This document shows, piece by piece, positions 1 through 6,610 of a stretch of 6,610 nucleotides of DNA (position 1 is its first letter; every line of letters starts with the position of its first letter). The stretch lies in assembly GCA_002068715.1 (NCBI GenBank), contig MWAR01000205.1, forward strand, positions 1-6,610. Direction: 5' to 3'. The DNA is from a bacterium ADurb.Bin374. GTDB taxonomy: Bacteria > Riflebacteria > Ozemobacteria > Ozemobacterales > Ozemobacteraceae. A model generated the notes under the pieces. The model saw only the letters and a program-made list of their open reading frames with translations. It made no database searches and was not told the DNA's origin. Both the position numbers and the translations under genes were made by a program.

Positions 1-74
1 GTCGCCACCAGGGTCAGATTGATCTTCGCCCAGCCATACTGCCAGAAGACGATCGCGTCAGGACCGTGAATCAT
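1..74 (-). CDS. atpB: N-type F-ATPase subunit a (AtpB), N-terminal fragment
   Basis: Only the first 24 codons lie in the window; the gene continues past its left edge. The translation starts MIHGPDAIVFWQYGWAKINL. The segment PDAIVFWQYG followed by KINLTLV resembles the N-terminus of N-ATPase a subunits, just ahead of their first membrane helix. Subunit a forms the ion half-channels beside the c-ring in the membrane. The ATG overlaps the end of atpQ by 17 bases. An AAAGGAG ribosome-binding site sits a few bases upstream, inside atpQ, and supports this start. Ion specificity cannot be judged from this fragment, because the channel residues and the c subunit lie outside the window. Confidence 0.8.
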   Translation of the reverse strand, partial: MIHGPDAIVFWQYGWAKINLTLVA

Positions 75-429
75 CCCCGTCTCCTTTCTGTTCATGCCCG
101 GAAAGGCCGCGCTGCTCTCGGGAAAGCCATTCCCAGAGCGAAGCGAATCCGAACCCCGTTCCTCCCGCGAGGCCCAGGACGGACCAGGGAACTCCCGATG
201 GCCAGCGGTTGTCGATCCAGTGGCCGACGGCGAGCCCGAGCAGTCCCGGCACCACGACCGACCAGCCCGCTTGGCCAAGAATGCGAAGGCCGGACCAGAA
301 GCCCGCGAGCCAGGCCTCGTCCCGGGCCGCGCGCCGAGCTTCCCGCTCGGAAAGCTTTTTCGAAAGCTCCTCCAACGGGTGGCCGGGGCCTGAGACGCCG
401 TCTGCCGACGGCCTTCGTTGCTCATCCAT
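58..429 (-). CDS. atpQ: AtpQ, AtpI-like small membrane subunit of N-type ATPase
   Basis: This 123-residue protein has a charged N-terminal part (about residues 19-40) and two membrane helices (about 51-72 and 81-104), followed by a short polar tail. The core GWSVVVPGLLGLAVGHWIDN at 55-74, then the helix running into FASLWEWL, is typical of the AtpI-like family annotated as putative F0F1-ATPase Ca2+/Mg2+ transporter subunit. Relatives are thought to help c-ring assembly or Mg2+ supply. The start overlaps the end of atpC by 8 bases and has only a poor Shine-Dalgarno match, so translation probably depends on coupling to atpC. The next gene is atpB. The atpR gene usually found between them is missing, and the polar C-terminal tail shows no sign of a fused AtpR. 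Confidence 0.82.
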   Translation of the reverse strand: MDEQRRPSADGVSGPGHPLEELSKKLSEREARRAARDEAWLAGFWSGLRILGQAGWSVVVPGLLGLAVGHWIDNRWPSGVPWSVLGLAGGTGFGFASLWEWLSREQRGLSGHEQKGDGDDSRS

Positions 430-814
430 GTCCGTGAGTCCGTGCGAACTGTCTCATGAACCGCGACTCGAGATCGACCAGAGAGTTCCGCAGATCCGTG
501 TCGAGCGTGCGGATGCGCCGGAGTTCCTCCTCGAGGGCCTGTCTGAGAGACTCTCCCGCTTCCGGCCTGACGGCATGCCTGACCGAGACGGTCACGCGGG
601 CCCCGGCCTTCGTCAGGAGTCCTTCGTCAATAGCGATGGATATAGTTTCTCCGGCGGAGGTGCGGAGCGAGAGGACGCCGGGGACGAGAGCCGCCGTTCC
701 GTCGAGACGGCGCGGTTCGATCGTGCGGCGGCCGGCGTCGGTCTCGCATGTGATCGAGGCGATGCCGGCGGCTTCCATGACGAGCCGCGTGGGTGTCAGC
801 ACGCGTACGCTCAT
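422..814 (-). CDS. atpC: N-type F-ATPase epsilon subunit (AtpC)
   Basis: This is the 130-residue epsilon subunit of the F1 central stalk, which couples catalysis to c-ring rotation and can inhibit ATP hydrolysis. The sequence begins MSVRVLTPTRLVMEAAGIAS, a typical epsilon N-terminal beta-sandwich start. It continues through the LDGTAALVPGVLSLRT segment and the IDEGLLTKAGARVTVSVRHAV segment. The C-terminal half is helical (about residues 85-125). The start at 814 is chosen because GGAGGA lies four bases upstream and because family members begin with this same motif. The frame is also open upstream to an ATG at 979 that overlaps the atpD stop as ATGA. That start would add 55 Arg/Pro-rich residues made largely of a repeated block. 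It lacks a good ribosome-binding site, so it is the less likely choice. Confidence 0.85.
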   Translation of the reverse strand: MSVRVLTPTRLVMEAAGIASITCETDAGRRTIEPRRLDGTAALVPGVLSLRTSAGETISIAIDEGLLTKAGARVTVSVRHAVRPEAGESLRQALEEELRRIRTLDTDLRNSLVDLESRFMRQFARTHGHG

Positions 815-818
815 CCGT

Positions 819-824
819 TCCTCC
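819..824 (-). promoter_or_regulatory. Ribosome-binding site deciding the atpC start
   Basis: On the minus strand GGAGGA is followed by ACGG and then the ATG at 814. This near-ideal site is the main reason for preferring the 130-residue AtpC over the longer form starting at 979. Confidence 0.75.
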
Positions 825-840
825 GGTGTTCCGGCCGGGT

Positions 841-960
841 CCGCTTGAACTGCGCCATCCGGGCGCCGCCGGCCCACTTCCCGCCTCGTGCGGGTCGGGT
901 CCGGCTGGACTGCGCCATCCGGGCGCCGCCGGCCCACTTCCCGCCTCGTGCGAGTCGGGT
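841..960. repeat. Two-copy 60-bp direct tandem repeat between atpD and atpC
   Basis: Positions 841-900 and 901-960 are head-to-tail copies of a 60-bp unit and match at 56 of 60 bases. They differ at unit positions 4, 5, 8 and 53. The unit is very GC-rich. It includes a short inverted repeat, CCCGC-CTCGT-GCGGG in the 841 copy, which the other copy interrupts. The repeats fill most of the 161-base atpD-atpC spacer. Read in the atpC frame they stay open, encoding two copies of DPTRTRREVGRRRPDGAVQ; three of the four differences are synonymous there. Confidence 0.95.
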
Positions 961-975
961 CAGATCCGGGTTCGC

Positions 976-2439
<1,464 letters not shown>

Positions 2440-2548
2440 CCACAACGCCGGTTTGGACATCGGAATCCCGGCTCTGCCTGCTGTACGAGCAGCTGGGAAG
2501 CAGCGACGAATGATCTGGAAGCGTGGTGAAACGGCGCTGAATTTCTTT

Positions 2549-2576
2549 TTGCGTTTTGCGTGAGGAGGAGTATCAT
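2549..2576 (+). promoter_or_regulatory. Possible promoter of the MgtC-family gene
   Basis: TATCAT (2571-2576) matches the -10 consensus at five of six bases. TTGCGT (2549-2554) is a poor -35 at 16 bases spacing. It sits 31 bases ahead of the start codon, which suits a short leader. Confidence 0.35.
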
Positions 2577-2607
2577 CGGCGGAATATCCAGAAAATGAGG
2601 GAACATC

Positions 2608-3276
2608 ATGCTGACTGAATACGATATTATTTTCCGATTGCTCTTCTCCGCTTTCATGGGTGGTCTCATCGGCCTCGAACGTGAAAAGCACAGCCAGCCT
2701 GCCGGTCTCAGAACGCACATAATTCTCGCCGTCGGCTCCTCGATCGCGATGTGCATCTCGATCAATCTGGCAATCCAGTTTCACACCGTGGCAACCAACG
2801 GGGATCCGGAACGACTGGCTGCGCAGGTCATTTCCGGCATCGGCTTCCTCGGCGCCGGCGCTATTTTCCGATACGGAAGCGGCGTCAAAGGGCTTACAAC
2901 CGCCGCAAGCCTGTGGACAACGGCGATCATCGGGCTGGCTGTCGGAGCCGGCTATACGAATATCGGCGTCGTCGCGACGGTTCTGGTCCTGTTCGTTCTT
3001 ATCGCGCTCGATATGTTCGAGAAGTTCTATCTTCAGGGAAGCGCGACGAGAACCATCCAGATAAAGGGCATCGACCGGCCGCGCTTCATCCAGGAGATCA
3101 AGGAACTTCTCGCGACGTTCAACATCTCGATCAAATCGATCAGCTTCTCGAAGGACGTACAGAACAACGAAATCGAGATCGAAACGATCACGAAAGTCCT
3201 GTATGAACAAGATCTGGACAGGATCATCGGGAGTGTGTCCAAGATCGAGGGCATCATCAAGTTTAAAATCGCCTAA
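2608..3276 (+). CDS. mgtC: MgtC/SapB family membrane protein with C-terminal ACT-like domain
   Basis: This 222-residue inner-membrane protein has about five hydrophobic helices in residues 5-138. Family hallmarks are GGLIGLERE (18-26), GLRTH (33-37), RLAAQVISGIGFLGAGAIF (69-87) and GLTTAASLWTTAIIGLAVGAG (95-115). The C-terminal part (about 146-222) alternates strands and helices like the ACT-like domain of longer MgtC proteins. MgtC proteins are linked to growth in low Mg2+ and to virulence. In Salmonella, MgtC binds and restrains the F1Fo ATP synthase. Most environmental homologues have no known role. Start: ATG with GAGG eight bases upstream of the A. The gene diverges from the N-ATPase operon across 219 bases, which may be functionally meaningful. 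No clear terminator follows. Confidence 0.88.
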   Translation: MLTEYDIIFRLLFSAFMGGLIGLEREKHSQPAGLRTHIILAVGSSIAMCISINLAIQFHTVATNGDPERLAAQVISGIGFLGAGAIFRYGSGVKGLTTAASLWTTAIIGLAVGAGYTNIGVVATVLVLFVLIALDMFEKFYLQGSATRTIQIKGIDRPRFIQEIKELLATFNISIKSISFSKDVQNNEIEIETITKVLYEQDLDRIIGSVSKIEGIIKFKIA

Positions 3277-3385
3277 CCCAAAATCATACCGGGTGCTTTT
3301 CGTGTCGGAGGAGTCTGTGGTATCGTGACGTCGGTCCGGCACGGAATGTCCGGGCCGCATTCCCTTTTCCGGAGGACTCAGACCT

Positions 3386-3841
3386 GTGTCGAAGCAGATC
3401 CCGGATCTTACCTGGCAGGATAAAGCCATTCTGGTGACGATTCCCTTGGTCGTTCTGGCCATTTTCGTGTTCGCCAACTATATGGGGCAGGATGCAACCG
3501 TGAGCGACGCCTTTCAACAGAAGATTCCCAAGGTGGTCGTTCGAGACGCCGGCATGATCTCCGCCCTCATTCCGCCCGACCCGATCGCGACGGGTACGCA
3601 GAAATGCCGCCTTCGCTCGCGCGATGGGCAGACCGAGTTCACCTTCAACTACCACATCCAGGGCAGCGCCACCATGAATCTCGCCGTCGGACGCCAGATC
3701 CAGTTTTACGGCGAGTATACCTACGATCCGCAGGGTGGGGCGATCGACATTCCCTTCAAGGGAAAGAGCGGCCGTCTCTCGGGATGGGCCGTCTACGAAA
3801 ACCGCCGCTTCTACGTCGACGAAGAAGACCAGCCCCTGTGA
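3386..3841 (+). CDS. Membrane-anchored DUF3465-like protein
   Basis: This 151-residue protein has one N-terminal hydrophobic helix (about residues 14-33), without a lipobox, and a soluble domain probably outside the cytoplasm. The C-terminal half (about 70-145) recalls DUF3465. It has a short strand ending FNYHI, then VGRQIQFYGEYTYDPQGGAI (101-120), a GW pair at 133-134 and a terminal FYV. DUF3465 proteins, as remembered, carry AHNIDLAPRI, GEYEWN-x-KGGVIHWTH and a final GW. Most histidines of that pattern are replaced here. The function of the family is unknown, and a small beta-barrel is a reasonable guess. The start is GTG, supported by GGAGGA nine bases upstream. A weak promoter-like pair (TTTCGT at 3298, TATCGT at 3321) may drive it separately from the MgtC-family gene. 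Confidence 0.65.
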   Translation: MSKQIPDLTWQDKAILVTIPLVVLAIFVFANYMGQDATVSDAFQQKIPKVVVRDAGMISALIPPDPIATGTQKCRLRSRDGQTEFTFNYHIQGSATMNLAVGRQIQFYGEYTYDPQGGAIDIPFKGKSGRLSGWAVYENRRFYVDEEDQPL

Positions 3842-3847
3842 CCGCCG

Positions 3848-3872
3848 CATGGCCGGGCCATGGCGTGCCCGG
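3848..3872. other. Overlapping GC-rich inverted repeats after the DUF3465-like gene
   Basis: CATGGCC-G-GGCCATG (3848-3862) is a perfect 15-base interrupted palindrome. It overlaps CCGGGC (3853-3858) pairing with GCCCGG (3867-3872). Neither stem is followed by a T-run. They could slow or stop transcription from the upstream gene or bind a regulator just ahead of the next promoter. The evidence is structural only. Confidence 0.3.
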
Positions 3873-3880
3873 TCGTGTCG

Positions 3881-3909
3881 TTGACAAAAGCCGCAGTGGT
3901 GCGTATGAT
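3881..3909 (+). promoter_or_regulatory. Strong sigma-70-type promoter of the HAMP-protein gene
   Basis: A perfect -35 TTGACA (3881-3886) and a -10 TATGAT (3904-3909, five of six) are separated by exactly 17 bases. Transcription would begin near 3916, giving a leader of about 36 bases. It is not a sigma-28 promoter, so the gene is probably expressed independently of the sigma factor encoded nearby. Confidence 0.85.
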
Positions 3910-3951
3910 GGGCTCAAAGAGTCTGATACCGTATCCGGAGGAGGAACCCGC

Positions 3952-4560
3952 GTGACCCAGCGTAAGAACTACTTCATCGCGAAGGGGATGCAGAGCAGAT
4001 TCGCAGGAACGATCCTGCTTCTCGTCTTCCTCATCACCGTCATCACCGCCTGCAACATCTACGTTCTCGGTTCGTTCTTTCTGACCACCCAGGCGACGTT
4101 GAGCGAAGGCCAGACCGCCGAGAGCATGATGCGTCACTTCGTCACCGAACTCTGGCCCAGGCTTCTCCTGCTGGTCCTCGTCAACGTGATCATTGTATTT
4201 ATCGTCAGCATTATGTATTCACACCAGTTCGCCGGGCCCGCATACAAACTCGAGAAGAGCATTCAGCGTATCGCGAACGGCGATCTGACGTTCGAGATCC
4301 ATCTGCGCCGCAACGACAGCCTCAAGGAACTCGCGGTCGCGATCAACTCGATGCTGTCCCGGTTCCGCGAAACGCTGGCCCAGGCGCGCACTCTTAGCGA
4401 CGACGTCGCGTCCAAACTCGGCACCCTGGGCAAGGACGAAAAGTTCTCGTCGCTGGCGAAGAACGCCCAGGAACTCAAGACGATGATCGAACAGTTCAAA
4501 CTCGTGAAGGACACCGAGCCCGGTGCGTCCTCAGCCGAAACGAACAACTCGAAGGCCTGA
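3952..4560 (+). CDS. Two-helix HAMP-domain membrane protein without output domain
   Basis: This 202-residue protein resembles the front end of a chemoreceptor. A basic N-terminus precedes helix 1 (about 18-42), a short outside loop of about 25 residues, and helix 2 (about 68-90). A HAMP domain follows (about 91-143), with AGPAYKLEKSIQRIANGDLT and a second amphipathic helix KELAVAINSMLSRFRE. Beyond it is a helical stretch (144-187) and a polar tail. No methyl-accepting signalling hairpin, kinase or cyclase domain is present. The loop is too small for a usual ligand-binding domain. HAMP normally relays conformational change, so this protein may act on a partner receptor or kinase; that is inference. 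The start is GTG, preceded by GGAGGAGGAA at 3937-3946. The frame is open further upstream, but the promoter at 3881-3909 rules out an earlier start. Confidence 0.8.
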   Translation: MTQRKNYFIAKGMQSRFAGTILLLVFLITVITACNIYVLGSFFLTTQATLSEGQTAESMMRHFVTELWPRLLLLVLVNVIIVFIVSIMYSHQFAGPAYKLEKSIQRIANGDLTFEIHLRRNDSLKELAVAINSMLSRFRETLAQARTLSDDVASKLGTLGKDEKFSSLAKNAQELKTMIEQFKLVKDTEPGASSAETNNSKA

Positions 4561-4588
4561 AGACCGACTTCCCAAGCACCCGTAACCG

Positions 4589-4621
4589 AAAACCCCGAAG
4601 ATTCTTTCTTCGGGGTTTTTG
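4589..4621 (+). terminator. Intrinsic terminator of the HAMP-protein gene
   Basis: A 13-bp stem (4589-4601 with 4607-4619), with core ACCCCGAAGA pairing with TCTTCGGGGT, encloses a five-base loop and ends in a run of T residues. It lies about 30 bases after the stop codon. The A-run on its left side could let it also work weakly on the other strand. Confidence 0.9.
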
Positions 4622-4634
4622 ATTATATACAAGG

Positions 4635-4675
4635 AAAAATAAAAAACGTGTGGAGGGAGCTCCCTTCACACGTTT
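4635..4675 (-). terminator. Intrinsic terminator of the cheC-cheD-fliA operon
   Basis: The segments 4644-4657 and 4662-4675 form a 14-bp stem with one mismatched or G-U position and the loop AGCT. On the minus strand the stem runs into TTTTTT, A, TTTTT. It begins 15 bases beyond the fliA stop codon, as expected for the end of this operon. Confidence 0.92.
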
Positions 4676-4689
4676 CTGGCGAATTTCGT

Positions 4690-5547
4690 TCAGTCTTCCA
4701 CGAGGGAGTCGCGGAGCCGCGCGAGGCGGCCGCGCAGGCGGAGGATCGCCTTCGTGTGCAGCTGGGAGACGCGCGAGTCGGAAACTCCGAGGATCTTTCC
4801 GATTTCCTTCGAGGTCAGGTCTTCGTAGTAATACAGGGTGATGACCATGCGCTCGCGCTCGGACAGCTTCGAGATCGCATCGGCGAGAATGCGCTTGGCT
4901 TCGGCTTCCTCGATCTTCAGCTGGGGGTTGTCGCTTTTCTGGTTTTCGACGAAGTCGAAGCGGGAGGAGCCTTCCTCGTCGTCGTAGAAAATCTCGTCGA
5001 GCGAGAGCAGAAGCGACTTTTTCGTCTCGTCGAACAGCTTGTGCAGTTCGGAGATGTCGATTTTCAGGAACTCGGCGATCTCTTCGTCGGTCGCGTCGCG
5101 GCCCAGCTTGCCTTCGAGCTTGGCATAGGCCTTTTCGAGCTTGCGGGCCTTCTGGCGGATCGAGCGCGGTGTCCAGTCGAGAAGGCGCAGCTCATCGAAG
5201 ATGGCGCCGCGGATGCGGGTCTTCGCGTATGTCTTGAACTTGACGTTGCGCGCCGTGTCGTATTTGTCGATGGCGTCGATGAGGCCGAGAATACCGTAGC
5301 TGACGAGGTCGTCGAACTCGACGTTGCTGGGCAGGTTAACGGCTATACGGCCGGCGACGTATTTGACGAACGACGCGTATTTCATGATCAGCGAATCCTT
5401 GATTCGCTGGTCACGGGAAACCTTGTACTGCTGCCAGAGCTTCTGGTCTTCTTCGTCCTGCGCGCGTGCAGCGGCTTTTCGTGCCTCCGTCGCCTCGCGC
5501 TCCTTTTCTTCTCTGGCTGCCTTGCTCAATTGAGAATCGTGGTTCAC
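4690..5547 (-). CDS. fliA: FliA/WhiG-type flagellar sigma factor (sigma-28)
   Basis: This 285-residue group 3 sigma factor directs RNA polymerase to flagellar and chemotaxis promoters in most relatives. Region 2 spans about 36-131. It includes VKYVAGRIAVNLPSNVEFDDLVSYG, the core-binding GLIDAIDKYD (88-97) and the -10-reading RIRGAIFDELRLLDWTPRS (111-129). Sigma region 3 spans about 133-185. Region 4 spans about 220-275, with the helix-turn-helix TSKEIGKILGVSDSRVSQLH (245-264) for -35 contact. Residues 1-35 form a highly charged Ala/Glu/Lys/Arg extension longer than in many FliA proteins. The start is GTG at 5547 with GGAGGA five bases upstream; the overlapping ATG is out of frame and meets a stop at once. 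It follows the 139-residue gene after 25 bases. No FlgM-like anti-sigma gene is in the window. Confidence 0.93.
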   Translation of the reverse strand: MNHDSQLSKAAREEKEREATEARKAAARAQDEEDQKLWQQYKVSRDQRIKDSLIMKYASFVKYVAGRIAVNLPSNVEFDDLVSYGILGLIDAIDKYDTARNVKFKTYAKTRIRGAIFDELRLLDWTPRSIRQKARKLEKAYAKLEGKLGRDATDEEIAEFLKIDISELHKLFDETKKSLLLSLDEIFYDDEEGSSRFDFVENQKSDNPQLKIEEAEAKRILADAISKLSERERMVITLYYYEDLTSKEIGKILGVSDSRVSQLHTKAILRLRGRLARLRDSLVED

Positions 5548-5572
5548 ATCTGTCCTCCGCGTTTAAACCGCC

Positions 5573-5992
5573 TCAGGATACCACAACCGAATCACCCCGC
5601 GATACAGCTTTCCCATTTTCGTCGGAATACCGTGGAAATGTCGCCGGCTGGAACCCGGCGGCGGCTTCCCTGGTGCCGTTTTCCACTCGGTCGCCCGGGT
5701 CTTCCGTGCCGATTTCCGTCAGGAGGTCGCCAAGTTCGGTTTCGATCTGCTGCTGGTCGAGCTCGATTTCCTTTTTCAGGTTTTCCGTTTCTTTCTTCGT
5801 CGTGGCCGGCATCAGGAGTATCTCGAGAGCGGATCCGGTGACTGCCCCCAGAATCCCGAAGAGGAAAAACGAGGCCAGCACCCTGAACAACAGGGTCGTC
5901 AGCGTCACCTTCGCGAGCAGCGATAGGATCGAGATCAGTGCGGACATGGCAAGGGCGAGAAACAGCCCCATGAGCAACGGAAGTCTTGCCAT
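5573..5992 (-). CDS. Unrecognised two-helix membrane protein between cheD and fliA
   Basis: I do not recognise this 139-residue protein. It has two hydrophobic segments (about 5-27 and 31-61). A charged helix at about 64-95 (KKETENLKKEIELDQQQIE) is likely a coiled coil. A polar, probably disordered tail follows. A cytoplasmic coiled coil anchored by a membrane hairpin fits the pattern. Its start shares one base with the cheD stop (TGATG). AAGGAG at 5998-6003 is inside cheD, so translation is probably coupled. Lying between cheD and the sigma gene, it is probably co-expressed with flagellar functions, but no role can be assigned. Bacillus has a membrane protein, SwrB, beside sigD, but there it follows sigD and I see no clear similarity. 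Confidence 0.75.
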   Translation of the reverse strand: MARLPLLMGLFLALAMSALISILSLLAKVTLTTLLFRVLASFFLFGILGAVTGSALEILLMPATTKKETENLKKEIELDQQQIETELGDLLTEIGTEDPGDRVENGTREAAAGFQPATFPRYSDENGKAVSRGDSVVVS

Positions 5993-6477
5993 CAGATCTC
6001 CTTCACCGACTCACCGAGCACGGTCAGGCTGATGCGCCCGGTTGCGAGATTCATCTCGAGAGAGCGGCCGCAGCGGCCGCCGATATCCCGTGCCAGGATC
6101 GGGACCCTGAGCTTTTCGAGCGCGCGTATCGCTGAGGTGGTGTTCTGGGTGCCGATATTGTTCGTGAGATTCTCGGTCGGCGGAAACATTTCCGCTCCAC
6201 CGACGATCTTGGAAACGATGCTGCTCTTGTAACAGCCGGCGTGCGCAAGCGTCTGGAAGAGCAGGGGAATCGCCGTGTCCGCGAACTTGCGCGGATTCAC
6301 CCGTTCCTGGGCGATGCCGGTCGAGTCGGGGAGGATGATATGTGCCACTCCGCCGATTTTCGTTTTCGGATCATACATGGCGACGATCACGCATGAGCCG
6401 ATCCCGTAGGCGGCGAGGATGTCCGGATTGCGGGCGATCCGCAACTCCGCCATGCCGACGGGGTAGATTTCGGGCAT
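5992..6477 (-). CDS. cheD: CheD chemoreceptor glutamine deamidase
   Basis: This 161-residue CheD hydrolyses receptor glutamines to glutamates and binds CheC, tuning adaptation. The nucleophile lies in GIGSCVIVAMYDP, with Cys29. The histidine is in KIGGVAHIILPDS, with His46. The spacing matches the Cys27/His44 pair of Thermotoga maritima CheD. Other family features are PRKFADTAI, KIVGGAEMF, NNIGTQN and RDIGGRCGRSLEMNLATGRI. The position matching Thr21 of the T. maritima triad appears to be Ala23, although the tripeptide around it varies among homologues. The start at 6477 lies one base after the cheC stop, with GGAG nine bases upstream. The pairing with cheC is common and reflects a working complex. 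Confidence 0.93.
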   Translation of the reverse strand: MPEIYPVGMAELRIARNPDILAAYGIGSCVIVAMYDPKTKIGGVAHIILPDSTGIAQERVNPRKFADTAIPLLFQTLAHAGCYKSSIVSKIVGGAEMFPPTENLTNNIGTQNTTSAIRALEKLRVPILARDIGGRCGRSLEMNLATGRISLTVLGESVKEI

Positions 6478-6478
6478 T

Positions 6479-6610
6479 TCATTTGACTCCGAGCTGGCAC
6501 AGCAGCTGTTCGAGCGAATCGTGGTCGGGCATCAGGAAGATATGAAGCTTGAGATCCTCGTTGCTTTCGAGAAACGAAGTTTCGATCATCAGGACGTGAT
6601 CGCTGACGGC
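6479..6610 (-). CDS. cheC: CheC CheY-P phosphatase, C-terminal fragment
   Basis: Only the last 43 codons lie in the window; the gene continues beyond the right edge. The translation includes VLMIETSFLESNEDLKLHIF followed by LMPDHDSLEQLLCQLGVK. This is the final strand-strand-helix of the CheC/FliY fold, with a CheC-like ending (PD-x-x-SLE-x-LL-x-x-LGV). CheC dephosphorylates CheY-P and regulates CheD. The phosphatase motifs are outside the window, so activity cannot be checked. The assignment also rests on cheD starting one base after the stop. Confidence 0.8.
   Translation of the reverse strand, partial: AVSDHVLMIETSFLESNEDLKLHIFLMPDHDSLEQLLCQLGVK

Noticed and set aside
841..960. Tandem repeat considered as a CRISPR or REP/BIME element
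   Set aside because: There are only two directly adjoining copies with no spacers, seen at one site and within an operon; this fits a simple local duplication.
2478..2492. CTGCT-GTACG-AGCAG inverted repeat in the divergent intergenic region
   Set aside because: The five-base stem is too short to support an operator or terminator call on its own.
3604..3951. Upstream extension of the HAMP-protein frame
   Set aside because: It overlaps the DUF3465-like gene out of frame and spans a strong promoter; the GTG at 3952 has an excellent ribosome-binding site.
4648..5841. 397-codon plus-strand open frame opposite fliA
   Set aside because: It starts inside the fliA terminator and mirrors fliA; the minus strand has all sigma-factor motifs.
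6064..6080. Two GCGGCCGC octamers spaced by one base
   Set aside because: They fall in codons of the conserved CheD GGRCGR segment and reflect Gly/Arg codon use, not a separate element.

Overview
The window is GC-rich chromosomal DNA from a flagellated bacterium. It carries part of an N-type F-ATPase operon, three plus-strand single genes, and a chemotaxis/sigma-28 operon. The order cheC, cheD, then a flagellar sigma factor resembles the Firmicutes/Thermotogae arrangement. CheC and CheD are absent from enteric bacteria, so an enteric host is unlikely. N-ATPase operons are spread sporadically by lateral transfer and do not identify a phylum. A deep-branching or candidate phylum, anaerobic or Riflebacteria-like, is possible, but this is only a guess.

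Positions 1-2440, minus strand: the head of an N-ATPase operon, read right to left as atpD (beta), atpC (epsilon), atpQ (AtpI-like) and the first 24 codons of atpB (a). The genes from atpC onward overlap at their ends. Two departures from the usual layout stand out. The atpD-atpC spacer contains a 60-bp tandem duplication that stays open in frame with atpC. In addition, no atpR lies between atpQ and atpB, although the described N-ATPase order is atpDCQRBEFAG.

Positions 2440-4560, plus strand: a gene for an MgtC/SapB-family membrane protein diverges from atpD. It is followed by a small anchored protein resembling DUF3465. Next comes a 202-residue two-helix HAMP protein with no output domain, preceded by the best sigma-70-type promoter in the window.

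Positions 4560-4690: two back-to-back intrinsic terminators separate the HAMP gene from the convergent fliA.

Positions 4690-6610, minus strand: cheC (3' end only), cheD, an unrecognised 139-residue two-helix protein, and a FliA/WhiG-type sigma factor. The genes are tightly packed and end at a strong terminator. CheC and CheD adjust receptor adaptation, and the sigma factor would direct late flagellar and chemotaxis transcription. No standard mobile element, CRISPR array, tRNA or rRNA was seen.
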